Source: a virus. From it: 55,042 bases of DNA. The stretch covers positions 1 through 55,042 of the IMG/VR virus record IMGVR_UViG_3300017991_000133; one strand, 5' to 3'. The notes under the pieces were generated by a model. The model worked only from the letters and a program-made list of their open reading frames with translations, made no database searches and was not told the DNA's origin. The position numbers and the translations under genes were made by a program. How positions within the stretch are numbered: the stretch's first letter is position 1; the number at the start of each line of letters is the position of its first letter. This document shows, one piece after another, positions 13,719 through 21,104 of this stretch.

Positions 13719-13955
13719 ATGGACCGTTTAAGTGGACAGAAAAATTTCCACTACGGGCTGGACTTCGTACTCAGTCACCGCGCCGAAGATGTGGCAGAGG
13801 CCATCGATATGCTGGCCAGCCGCAATCGCTTTGAGAAGGTCAAGCGGGTCGTTATTCGGCCTGAGGAGAAGCCCGCTCTGCGACGGCAGCTCGAGGAGCG
13901 CATGAAGGTGCGCCGCCGCAAGGCTGAGCGCCGCCGCGGGGAGTACCGGAAATGA
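13719..13955 (+). CDS. Basic ribozyme-operon protein, 78 aa
   Basis: Starts MDRLSGQKNFHYGLDFVLSH and ends in a strongly basic helix (MKVRRRKAERRRGEYRK), suggesting RNA or DNA binding. ATGGGAGGTATCGTTATG sets the start. Overlaps the next gene by 4 bases. Confidence 0.65.
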   Translation: MDRLSGQKNFHYGLDFVLSHRAEDVAEAIDMLASRNRFEKVKRVVIRPEEKPALRRQLEERMKVRRRKAERRRGEYRK

Positions 13956-14182
13956 CCTTACAGGCACTTTTGGTAATAGGGCTGCTGCTCTGGTGCTTTG
14001 CGCTGACCGTGCTGCTTATGCGCGAGATGCGCCGCTGCGACCGGATGCGGCACAAGCTGCTTGAGATCCTCCGCGAAATGACGGCGGATTCTCACCAGCA
14101 GGATCTGTTCCCCCAGGCTTATCGTGATGCGGTTTCGCATTACTCTCTGGCCATAGAAGGAGTTGTCAATGAAAGTGATTAG
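13952..14182 (+). CDS. Single-span membrane protein, 76 aa
   Basis: Residues about 3-23 (LQALLVIGLLLWCFALTVLL) form a transmembrane span followed by a basic stretch and a cytoplasmic helical tail. The only clear membrane protein of the operon. Overlaps both neighbours, so it is translated in a coupled trio with no ribozyme between. Confidence 0.65.
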   Translation: MTLQALLVIGLLLWCFALTVLLMREMRRCDRMRHKLLEILREMTADSHQQDLFPQAYRDAVSHYSLAIEGVVNESD

Positions 14183-14405
14183 CGAGATTAAGCTGCCAGG
14201 TGATATCGAGGTCAAAAAGGTTCCGTCCGACCAGATCCGCGTAGAGATCACCATGGAGTGCACGGACATCTATTTCCGCGAGCTGGATGCATCGATCCAG
14301 GAGGCGGTGGGAAGGTCGTTCCAGGAGCTGCTGCAGAGCGCTGTTATGCGACAGGTGGAAAAGGTAGAGGAGAATTACCTGGAGCGGATTCGGGCGAAAT
14401 CTTAG
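14169..14405 (+). CDS. Unknown ribozyme-operon protein, 78 aa
   Basis: Starts MKVISEIKLPGDIEVKKVPS with AAGGAGTTGTCAATG. Two strands then a long helix (QEAVGRSFQELLQSAVMRQV). No family recognised. Starts inside the end of the membrane gene. Its TAG overlaps stem II of ribozyme 7. Confidence 0.65.
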   Translation: MKVISEIKLPGDIEVKKVPSDQIRVEITMECTDIYFRELDASIQEAVGRSFQELLQSAVMRQVEKVEENYLERIRAKS

Positions 14406-14506
14406 CCGAATCGGGACCATTCCCCGGAGGTCCCGATGGTGCGGCGATGGCTGACCGCGCCCTGATGATCGCGAGAGCGAGTGCGCCGAGAGGTGCACGG
14501 CAGGCC
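14405..14506 (+). ncRNA. Divergent type-II hammerhead 7 with inserted hairpins
   Basis: Stem III CGGGACC/GGTCCCG, stem I GGTGCGG/CCGCGCC (14438-14461) and CUGAUGA (14462-14468) are intact. GAAA is GAAT, and the paired U at 16.1 is A: the A15.1-U16.1 pair is swapped to U-A and the cleavage base is U14437. Two extra hairpins (TCGC/GCGA 14469-14480, GTGC/GCAC 14481-14498) lie before the stem II strand GGC (14499-14501). Loop GGCT pairs with GGCC (14503-14506, one GU). Slow or inactive, or a regulated variant. Confidence 0.6.
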
Positions 14507-14529
14507 AAAATTCAACGGGAGGTATCGTT

Positions 14530-14859
14530 ATGAAAATTTATTTCGGTGTTGGCTCGGGTCCCGGCCCGAGGCTGATCGAGGTCCTGGGAAGCCGGGACGG
14601 TGCGGGCAGAGAGGCTCGGCCCTATCCGCTGCGCCATTTCGTCCGGCACAGTCCGGATGGCTTTCAGTGGGGATATGCAGGGAGCGGGCCCGCGGATGCG
14701 GCGCGCTGTATTTTGATCGATTGCGTAGGAGTCGATCTGGCGGATCGTTTTTACCAGCGATTCAAGCAGGACTTCATCGCTCCTGCCGGCGACCGGCTGT
14801 ATATCACGGAGGCGGAGATCCGCGAATGGCTGGAGGATCAGGCTGGGTACTATGGATAA
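14530..14859 (+). CDS. DUF6166-like phage protein
   Basis: A 109-residue protein starting MKIYFGVGSGPGPRLIEVLG. The segment PYPLRHFVRHSPDGFQWGYA followed by GSGPADAARCIL and a terminal REWLEDQ helix matches the DUF6166 family of small phage and plasmid proteins. Function unknown. ACGGGAGGTATCGTTATG sets the start. Overlaps the last gene by 8 bases. Confidence 0.7.
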   Translation: MKIYFGVGSGPGPRLIEVLGSRDGAGREARPYPLRHFVRHSPDGFQWGYAGSGPADAARCILIDCVGVDLADRFYQRFKQDFIAPAGDRLYITEAEIREWLEDQAGYYG

Positions 14860-15103
14860 GTTCGAGTCGCAGGAGGTCGGGTTTCAGCTTGCTGCGGAGG
14901 CCGGCGTTCCGGTCCGCGGCATCGTCGATGGTGTAAGGTACATTTTCTTTCCTTCTGGCCATCGCAAGGAGGTCAGAGCAGGAGGCATGAAACGCTCGCC
15001 CACGGCGCCGCTCGATGCGGATACGAAAGTCGTGAGGTGCCCGGCGTGTCGCTTCACAGTATTCCGGGATGGCTGCTGCAGCTACTGTGGAGAGAAATTT
15101 TAG
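14852..15103 (+). CDS. Zinc-ribbon protein, 83 aa
   Basis: The C-terminus VVRCPACRFTVFRDGCCSYC has CPAC and CSYC pairs spaced as in a zinc ribbon. Residues 1-45 are unassigned. Last gene of the operon, ending just before the terminator. Confidence 0.65.
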   Translation: MDKFESQEVGFQLAAEAGVPVRGIVDGVRYIFFPSGHRKEVRAGGMKRSPTAPLDADTKVVRCPACRFTVFRDGCCSYCGEKF

Positions 15104-15119
15104 CCTCCCAAATCTTTTA

Positions 15120-15156
15120 GGCCCAGGGGCCGGTTGGTTCCTGGGCCTTTTTTTTT
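15120..15156 (+). terminator. Rho-independent terminator of the ribozyme operon
   Basis: GGCCCAGG (15120-15127), a 12-base loop and CCTGGGCC (15140-15147), followed by nine T residues. A textbook intrinsic terminator for rightward transcription. The rest of 15157-15364 holds no gene I can support; a weak AACGC/GCGTTTTT hairpin near 15310 could end the leftward late transcript. Confidence 0.9.
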
Positions 15157-15364
15157 GGCCAAAAATATCGGCGCACAGGCGGCTTCTGGTCGCCTCGTTT
15201 CGTAAAAAGCCGTATTTCAGGATGAAAGCGCAGGATAAATAGTGCAAAAAGCCCTAATATTGCACAAGCTATTGAAATTGTGCTGTTTAGGCCGGAATAA
15301 AAACGCTCTGAGAGGCGCTACGGCGGGCGTTCTCTTGTCGATGCTTATATCCGGTCGCTCAAAA

Positions 15365-16672
15365 TTAGGGCAGGTAGTCGTCCCAGCCGGAAGCCGCTGC
15401 CCGGAACCAGGGATCGGCGTTTTCCATCAGGGTCCGGTAGGTCCAATCGGTCGATGCAAACTGGCCCTCCCAGCCTGAGGCCGTGTGCTTAAAATGAGGC
15501 CGCAGGTTGAACTCCACATCATAGCCGGCGGCCAGAACCTCCCGCGTCATGGCTCGTGTGGCAGCCGGCGTGTCGGTCGGTGTGCAGCCATCCTGGCTCA
15601 GCACATACCTCACGTCGGGCTTTCCTACCGTGGCCACTCGGCGCAGCGCCGTGGGTCCGTCGCAGCAGTTGTGTATGCTCATCTGGCAGACCTGCTCCAG
15701 GCGCTTCGTTTTTAGCCAGGATTCGTCCAGGCCGTTTATGCTGCTCTGCACGGAAAATTTCGGCCAGTGCGCCCAGCCCTCCGGCCGGTATGGCTGCAGG
15801 GCGTTCCACAGCAGCTGGTGCCAGCCTTGCGCGGCCCGCACCTCGTTGCCGAACTCGATCTTCACAAACGGCCAGTGCTTGGCTGCCAGGCAAAACAGCC
15901 GGTTGTAGTAGGCCATAAGATATTCGCCGGTCTTCACCCACGTGGGCTTGTCCTGGTGCTGGTCCTCGTAGTGGTGGTACATGGCGCCCCACTGGCTGCT
16001 GCCGGCCGCCGTGCCATTGCAGTTGTTGTCGCCGTTCCACCAGCTCCATTTCCAGTAGCCGGGCGGGTTGGGCTTTATGCTGCAGTGGTCGTTAGCGCTT
16101 ATCACGGCCGTCAGGTGCCGCTCGCGCATCATGGCCAGGCGCCTGTCGACCAGGGCCCAGTAGTCCTCGTTGTACTCGTCCAGGTCGTAGTCATCGGCGG
16201 CATAGTCCGGTCCCATTCGCCTGTAGGGCTGCAGGAGCCATGGCCAAGTGTGCGGCTCCCAGCCGCCCCATGCCATGCCGCGGATCTGGTTGCCGGCGCG
16301 CAGGCTGCAGAACCAATTAAGAAACGCCCCAAACTCCTCGTCGGTGGTCACGTGGTTTATGTACATGGGCGGGATCAGGCAGGTGCACACGCCCACGTGC
16401 GCGTCGTTTATTTTTAGCTTCGGGTAGCTGAGCTCCAGCGGGAGCTTCACCACCGGCTTGGGCACGTATAGGTCAATGACGCGGTCCACGGCCAGCTTTG
16501 TGTCGCGGCATGCCTCGTTATAAAACTGCACGGCGCCCCGCAGCCGGTGGGTCGCCTGGTCGTCCTCTATGATGGCAAGCGCATTGTCACGGGCGTTGCG
16601 CACACCGGCCGCCCCTTCGTTCACCCGCTGCTTTACCAGGTTAAGGCTTGCTATTATTTCCTCGTTGCTCAT
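15365..16672 (-). CDS. Glycoside-hydrolase-like tail fibre
   Basis: A 435-residue protein starting MSNEEIIASLNLVKQRVNEG. The first ~70 residues are a helical fibre-type stalk. The rest reads as a (beta/alpha)8 clan-A-type hydrolase: LTAVISANDHCS strands and KIEFGNEVRAAQGWH, with the Asn-Glu acid/base pair. A second catalytic Glu is not certain. Last gene of the late operon, behind a C1q-like fibre, so it probably degrades or binds host surface glycan. Start by GGAGCGATGACATG. Confidence 0.65.
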   Translation of the reverse strand: MSNEEIIASLNLVKQRVNEGAAGVRNARDNALAIIEDDQATHRLRGAVQFYNEACRDTKLAVDRVIDLYVPKPVVKLPLELSYPKLKINDAHVGVCTCLIPPMYINHVTTDEEFGAFLNWFCSLRAGNQIRGMAWGGWEPHTWPWLLQPYRRMGPDYAADDYDLDEYNEDYWALVDRRLAMMRERHLTAVISANDHCSIKPNPPGYWKWSWWNGDNNCNGTAAGSSQWGAMYHHYEDQHQDKPTWVKTGEYLMAYYNRLFCLAAKHWPFVKIEFGNEVRAAQGWHQLLWNALQPYRPEGWAHWPKFSVQSSINGLDESWLKTKRLEQVCQMSIHNCCDGPTALRRVATVGKPDVRYVLSQDGCTPTDTPAATRAMTREVLAAGYDVEFNLRPHFKHTASGWEGQFASTDWTYRTLMENADPWFRAAASGWDDYLP

Positions 16673-16685
16673 GTCATCGCTCCTG

Positions 16686-17420
16686 TTAAATGGATTGCAG
16701 ATGTGCACCGAAATAGGTGTTTTGTGCACCGTTGTCTATGTCTATGTTGCCGCCGGTATCCTGGTATGCCTGCATGATGTAAGACCATCCAGCCTGGGCG
16801 TAGACGACCTTGGATATCCCTGCGGTCAGGCGTGAGGTGCTTGCGCTTTGTCGCTGGTCGCGAGCCACCACGACGGCGTTTACCAAGAGGTCGCAGTAGT
16901 GGAGTGAGCTGTCGACGGAGCCTTTGTATAAAATGTTGCCAAAAATATGCCAAAATCCGCTCACCGGAAATGTGAACGTATAGGTGCCGGTGTTGTAATT
17001 TCCTCCTGAGTCGAATTCTTCTGTATCGCATTGAACCGTGGTCAGAGTGGCTGTGTTTATCGTTTGCTCGTTGTTAGCGTATGCGAGAAAACGGCTGTTT
17101 GTCCTTATGTGATTGTCGCCCAGCTCTACGCTGGCAAACTCCGGCTCCACGTCGCAGCTCATGCGGGCCTGCAGCACCTCGTCCCATGCAGGTGTGCCGC
17201 TGGGCTGGCATGCGCCGCTTACCGGTCCGCCCGCGCCCAGCTTATGGTAGAGCTTGTCATCGTCGGCATCGCTGGCGACCATGCCAGGCTGTGCATCGGT
17301 CAGCGCGCTCTGCGGATCGCTTTGCCGCCAATTGTTTTTCATGTGATTTACCAGCGTATCGCAGAAGCCTTCAAAGCCCTCGTAGTCGGCGCCGTTTAGC
17401 AATTCATTTCGTGTGCTCAT
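16686..17420 (-). CDS. C1q/TNF-like fibre protein
   Basis: A 244-residue protein. The N-terminal ~100 residues match tail-fibre linker sequence. From about 125, TYTFTFPVSGFWHIFGNILY, then YCDLLVNAVVVARDQ and IDIDNGAQNTYFGAHL, reproduce the strand order of a C1q-like jelly-roll trimer, common as receptor-binding heads of phage fibres. It sits between the large tail protein and the hydrolase-like fibre. Confidence 0.7.
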   Translation of the reverse strand: MSTRNELLNGADYEGFEGFCDTLVNHMKNNWRQSDPQSALTDAQPGMVASDADDDKLYHKLGAGGPVSGACQPSGTPAWDEVLQARMSCDVEPEFASVELGDNHIRTNSRFLAYANNEQTINTATLTTVQCDTEEFDSGGNYNTGTYTFTFPVSGFWHIFGNILYKGSVDSSLHYCDLLVNAVVVARDQRQSASTSRLTAGISKVVYAQAGWSYIMQAYQDTGGNIDIDNGAQNTYFGAHLQSI

Positions 17421-17436
17421 TGTTGTTTTCCTCCAG

Positions 17437-20175
17437 TTATTCGCATGGGCATATCACCTTAAGCGGGCTACCGCCCGGCAGGCTGTCGTCATCGCAGCTG
17501 CCAATATAGCCAAAAAAGCGCATGTACTGTGTCGCGTCCTCCCAGCTGTTGGCAATTTCGCTGCAGCGCCCGATGATAAAACACTGCGATACGAGCCATT
17601 CCAGGTCCTCTGCCTCCACGGCTATTTTTTGGTTCATCCAGTCGTAGGTGAGCGCCGTGACGTAATAATAATGCCCGGCGTTCCCCTCGCCTGTGGGGCT
17701 TATGTCGTATGGATCCTGGAGCTTAAAGTTATCAAAAATATCGATGTCCTCGATCATCTCCATGGGCAGCGTGAATGCCACCTTGCGGTGGCCGTAGGCC
17801 CGGCGCCGGAGATCCTCGGCGATACGCTGGATCGCAAAGTCCGAGCTGTTGATCCAGGGGTATTCCCATGCCTCCTCGTTGCGGTCCTCGTAGTCCTCAA
17901 CGGCGTCTTCTCGCTGCTTTTCTTCAGCTCCCAGCCACAGGCTTGCGGCCGGCTGGTAGTCCCATTTGGCTTTGACAAAGTTGATGGCTTCCGGAAGGTC
18001 ATAGGTTCTATCGGGCGCCTCCATCGTGTGCACCTGGGCCCATATGGTGAAGTCCGTTTCGTAGTTGGTGAGGTCTTTGCGGCCTGACGTAAAACGACCA
18101 TATCGGTCAGGCCAGATTTTGATTCCGGCGCTGAAAAGAAGCTCCTGGAGCGAGGAGTCGGCCTCCTTGAGTTCTGTTCCGGCCCAGCGGCCGATCTCGC
18201 CGCACCCTTGGTCGTCAAATAGGTCGGCCACCTCGTCGAAGCTGGCCAGGTTGATAAAGGCCAGCGGCACCTGGCAGATAAAAACCAAGAAAAACAGCAG
18301 CACGTATGCCGGGTTTTGGACATAGCCGTTGGCGCTGTTCCATAGCCCAAACCGGTATCCGGTGCAGTTGAAGGTAATCTTTTTATCTCCCTGGTCCGCG
18401 TTGAAATCGATATAGGTGCGGCCGTAAGCGTCGTATGATATGGTATAGTCGTTTCCTGCCCCCTCTGTCTGCAGGGATCCGGCGCTCCAGACCTGAGTTA
18501 TGCCAACTGGGCCTCCTGCAGCCGCATATTTAAACGCCGATGTGTCTACGCAGTGCGCCTCGATGGCTCCCGGGTTGCTTCCTGTCGTATGGGAGTGCAG
18601 GCCCAGCAGCTCGGGGTACCCCATGCCCAGCGCATTCTCATGGGCATCGGGCCATTCGCTCTCCGTGATAGTGTAGCGCGGCAGCACTTTGCGGAGGTGT
18701 TTGCGGCTTATGTCTTTAAGCAGGGCGCGGTATACTGGGCCCTGGAGGCTGTTGTCATCGACGATGCCGTAGAAGACGGCATGCTCCCAGTGCGCAGGCT
18801 CGCTGGCCCAGGCATGGGCAATCTCCACCACCTGATTTTTGCAGTATCCGGTGGCCAGCAGTTTCTGGAATTCCATGTCATGGCTGGCCAGGTCCACGGT
18901 CACGTCGCTTATGTTGTACATTCCGGTCATCTCGTCGATGCTGCGTTTCAGGGTGCTTACATTCAGTAGGCGTCCGTGCCAGAAGGTGTCCGGGGCTTTT
19001 GTGTCGATTGGTGCGATGTATTTGTCGACTGCCAGGCCGCCTATGATCCATCGCCACTTAAATTTTAGAATCGGCGGCCGCGGCGGATCCACGTAGTCGC
19101 CCACAAAGAAATCGAGGCGAGTGCTGGGCGTCGCGTGCCCGTCGTCGGCAGCGATCCAGTCGCCAGCGTATGCCTCGACGTTGCCAATCGCGCCTGCCAC
19201 TCCCACACCGTTTTTTCGCAGCCGTATGTGATAGGTGCCTGCTGGCATGGCCGGCATGTCCTCTATGACGATGCGCGTATCGCTGACCACGGTGAAGTCG
19301 CCGGCCGCGCCGTTTAGTGTATATGTGCCCTGGCCCTGCTGGCCTATAAAGTCGATGAAGTCTACTAGGCTGTTCCAGTTGTTTCCGGCCAGGTTGCCGC
19401 TGTAGCGGTCGCTGCTGTTGAGCTCCGCGTCGTCCTGGTCAAAGGCAAGACCGTGCAGCACTAGGCGCACGCCCCCAGCCACTGGCATGTGCATGCGGTT
19501 TAAGCTGTTGACTACCGGGTTCAGGTAGTTCACCTTGAAAGCGGATGGTTGGAAGTACGCATTACAGCTGTCTCCTGGGTTGACAAATGGCGTGCCCACT
19601 CCCACATAGTTGGCCATGCGGATGAAGACGCCGAGGGAGAAAAACTCGTCCTGTTCGTTGTTTGAACGGTGTGCGCCGTCATAGCTGGCGCACCAGGCCA
19701 TGTCGCTTATAGGCATGTCGGTGCCTATGGTAATGCCGTAGTTGTCGTAGCGGTTATGGCTGTTAGGGGGGTAACTCGTCCAGGCGTTCGCGCCGTCGTA
19801 GTGCTTCCCGGTTACCGTGTTCTTGTCCCACACGGTAGGCAGGGCTGGGTCATCCAGCTGGTATATCATGAGGGTAAAGCCAGTGGCGCCCACGTCGTTG
19901 TTGTCCATGTAGGCCGTGAATTGCAAGGCGTAATCGACAACCTCGTCCATGCCGGCCGTAAGCTCAAAGTCCGCTGCCTCGCAGCGCAGCACGCCGTACC
20001 ATTGGTGGTACATGGGCCCCGCTGTGGTGGCTGCGCCGAGGAAGGCGATATCGCCACCGGCATAGGCCAGGTGATCATTCGTGTACTCGCCTATAGCGTC
20101 ACAGCTGTTGTCGGCGCAGCTGCAGAGAATGCTGCGTGCCACCATGTTCGTTGCCCAAAGCCGCCAGGGTAACAT
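17437..20175 (-). CDS. Large tail tip / baseplate protein
   Basis: A 912-residue structural protein. Cys-rich N-terminus (CSCADNSCDAIG). An IPT/Ig-like module lies at about 225-340 (GGVRLVLHGLAFDQDD; AGTYHIRLRKNGVGVAG). A middle region resembles tail-hub swivel sequences (FYGIVDD, DISRKHLRKVLP). The late region (LFSAGIKIWPDRYGRFTSGR; VEAEDLEWLVSQCF) resembles hub C-terminal strands. Placed after the Dit-like gene, it probably forms the tail tip that carries the fibres. Confidence 0.65.
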   Translation of the reverse strand: MLPWRLWATNMVARSILCSCADNSCDAIGEYTNDHLAYAGGDIAFLGAATTAGPMYHQWYGVLRCEAADFELTAGMDEVVDYALQFTAYMDNNDVGATGFTLMIYQLDDPALPTVWDKNTVTGKHYDGANAWTSYPPNSHNRYDNYGITIGTDMPISDMAWCASYDGAHRSNNEQDEFFSLGVFIRMANYVGVGTPFVNPGDSCNAYFQPSAFKVNYLNPVVNSLNRMHMPVAGGVRLVLHGLAFDQDDAELNSSDRYSGNLAGNNWNSLVDFIDFIGQQGQGTYTLNGAAGDFTVVSDTRIVIEDMPAMPAGTYHIRLRKNGVGVAGAIGNVEAYAGDWIAADDGHATPSTRLDFFVGDYVDPPRPPILKFKWRWIIGGLAVDKYIAPIDTKAPDTFWHGRLLNVSTLKRSIDEMTGMYNISDVTVDLASHDMEFQKLLATGYCKNQVVEIAHAWASEPAHWEHAVFYGIVDDNSLQGPVYRALLKDISRKHLRKVLPRYTITESEWPDAHENALGMGYPELLGLHSHTTGSNPGAIEAHCVDTSAFKYAAAGGPVGITQVWSAGSLQTEGAGNDYTISYDAYGRTYIDFNADQGDKKITFNCTGYRFGLWNSANGYVQNPAYVLLFFLVFICQVPLAFINLASFDEVADLFDDQGCGEIGRWAGTELKEADSSLQELLFSAGIKIWPDRYGRFTSGRKDLTNYETDFTIWAQVHTMEAPDRTYDLPEAINFVKAKWDYQPAASLWLGAEEKQREDAVEDYEDRNEEAWEYPWINSSDFAIQRIAEDLRRRAYGHRKVAFTLPMEMIEDIDIFDNFKLQDPYDISPTGEGNAGHYYYVTALTYDWMNQKIAVEAEDLEWLVSQCFIIGRCSEIANSWEDATQYMRFFGYIGSCDDDSLPGGSPLKVICPCE

Positions 20176-20176
20176 G

Positions 20177-21100
20177 TCAGGCCACCTTCATCATAATCGT
20201 GGGCAGGTTCGTGTTATTTACCATGGCCCCGCCTCCAGGGCATGGGTCTGGCATGGCGCCGTATGCTTGTGAAATTTTCCAATAAAGATCGGGGGACGTT
20301 ACAAAATTACCATCATCATATCCCAAAATCCCATACCATCCTTGTGGATCTTGGCTGTTGTAGTCGATGGCGCGCACGATTATGTCGGCGTCGCCGTCTG
20401 TTAAAATGGCCAGCCAGTACAGCCCCGGGCCTATCGTCTCGGTTATGGCCTGGGTCTTATGGCCGGCAGCCGTGCCGTCAAGTGCCGCGCTGCCTACCAC
20501 CAGGTTGTCGGGATATACATCGCCGTCGTCATCGTATATGCCCAGGCGGATGACGCCGTTCGTTCTGCCTGTGGTCACGTAGCAGCTTATCTGGTCGAAG
20601 GACTGCGACACGGGCACCACAAACGGCATGGCGTATATGTAGTCGCGGTTCACGGGCTGTGTGGTTGTTGAGTAGTACTCCCAGGAGGTGTAGCTGCGTC
20701 CGCTGCGCCGGTGCGCCATGCAGTTCTCCGCCCCACCGCCTGCGCCTCCGGCCTGCGCTTCCCAGGCGCTGGCGCCAGCGTCCCAGGTCAGCACGTCGCC
20801 GTCGTTTGGGGCCGCCGCGTCCACATCGCCAAGGTCATCCAAGTCTATCTCGGACGGGTCCACGTCCAGGTCTATCTCGCCGTTTACTGCATCCAGCGCC
20901 ACCGTGATGAGTGCGCTTGCCGCCACCAGGCTCCGGAAGCGCAGATCTACGCCCACCTTACTATCGTATGGGCCCACACCCGCGCCGCGGTTGCTTCCGG
21001 TATTGGCTTCGCCGCCGCCCCCGCCTCCGGCTAGTTGGTTCTGCAGCACGCGGATCTTGTGGTAGATGTCTCTTAATTGAGCCTGTACGCTTAGTGCCAT
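20177..21100 (-). CDS. Tail fibre-like protein with DLGDVD motif
   Basis: A 307-residue protein. A short N-terminal helix and a poly-Gly run (LAGGGGGGEAN) lead to IDLDDLGDVDAAAPNDGDVL, the 'DLxDVxxxxPxxGxVLxW' repeat typical of fibres. The C-terminal beta domain (GVIRLGIYDDDGDVYPDNLV) looks like a carbohydrate-binding jelly roll. It is separated by only 4 bases from the distal-tail gene. Confidence 0.65.
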   Translation of the reverse strand: MALSVQAQLRDIYHKIRVLQNQLAGGGGGGEANTGSNRGAGVGPYDSKVGVDLRFRSLVAASALITVALDAVNGEIDLDVDPSEIDLDDLGDVDAAAPNDGDVLTWDAGASAWEAQAGGAGGGAENCMAHRRSGRSYTSWEYYSTTTQPVNRDYIYAMPFVVPVSQSFDQISCYVTTGRTNGVIRLGIYDDDGDVYPDNLVVGSAALDGTAAGHKTQAITETIGPGLYWLAILTDGDADIIVRAIDYNSQDPQGWYGILGYDDGNFVTSPDLYWKISQAYGAMPDPCPGGGAMVNNTNLPTIMMKVA

Positions 21101-21104
21101 TGTT

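Noticed and set aside
11750-14440. Repeated hairpins between plus-strand genes as terminators
   Set aside because: None of the stem III or stem I hairpins is followed by a T run, and all carry the hammerhead core bases, so termination is not their role.
11750-14440. Repeated spacers as a CRISPR array or simple dispersed repeats
   Set aside because: Stems differ in sequence with paired changes and spacing is set by genes; there are no identical direct repeats.
15120-15156. Terminator hairpin acting also on leftward transcripts
   Set aside because: On the minus strand it is followed by TAAAAG, not a T run.
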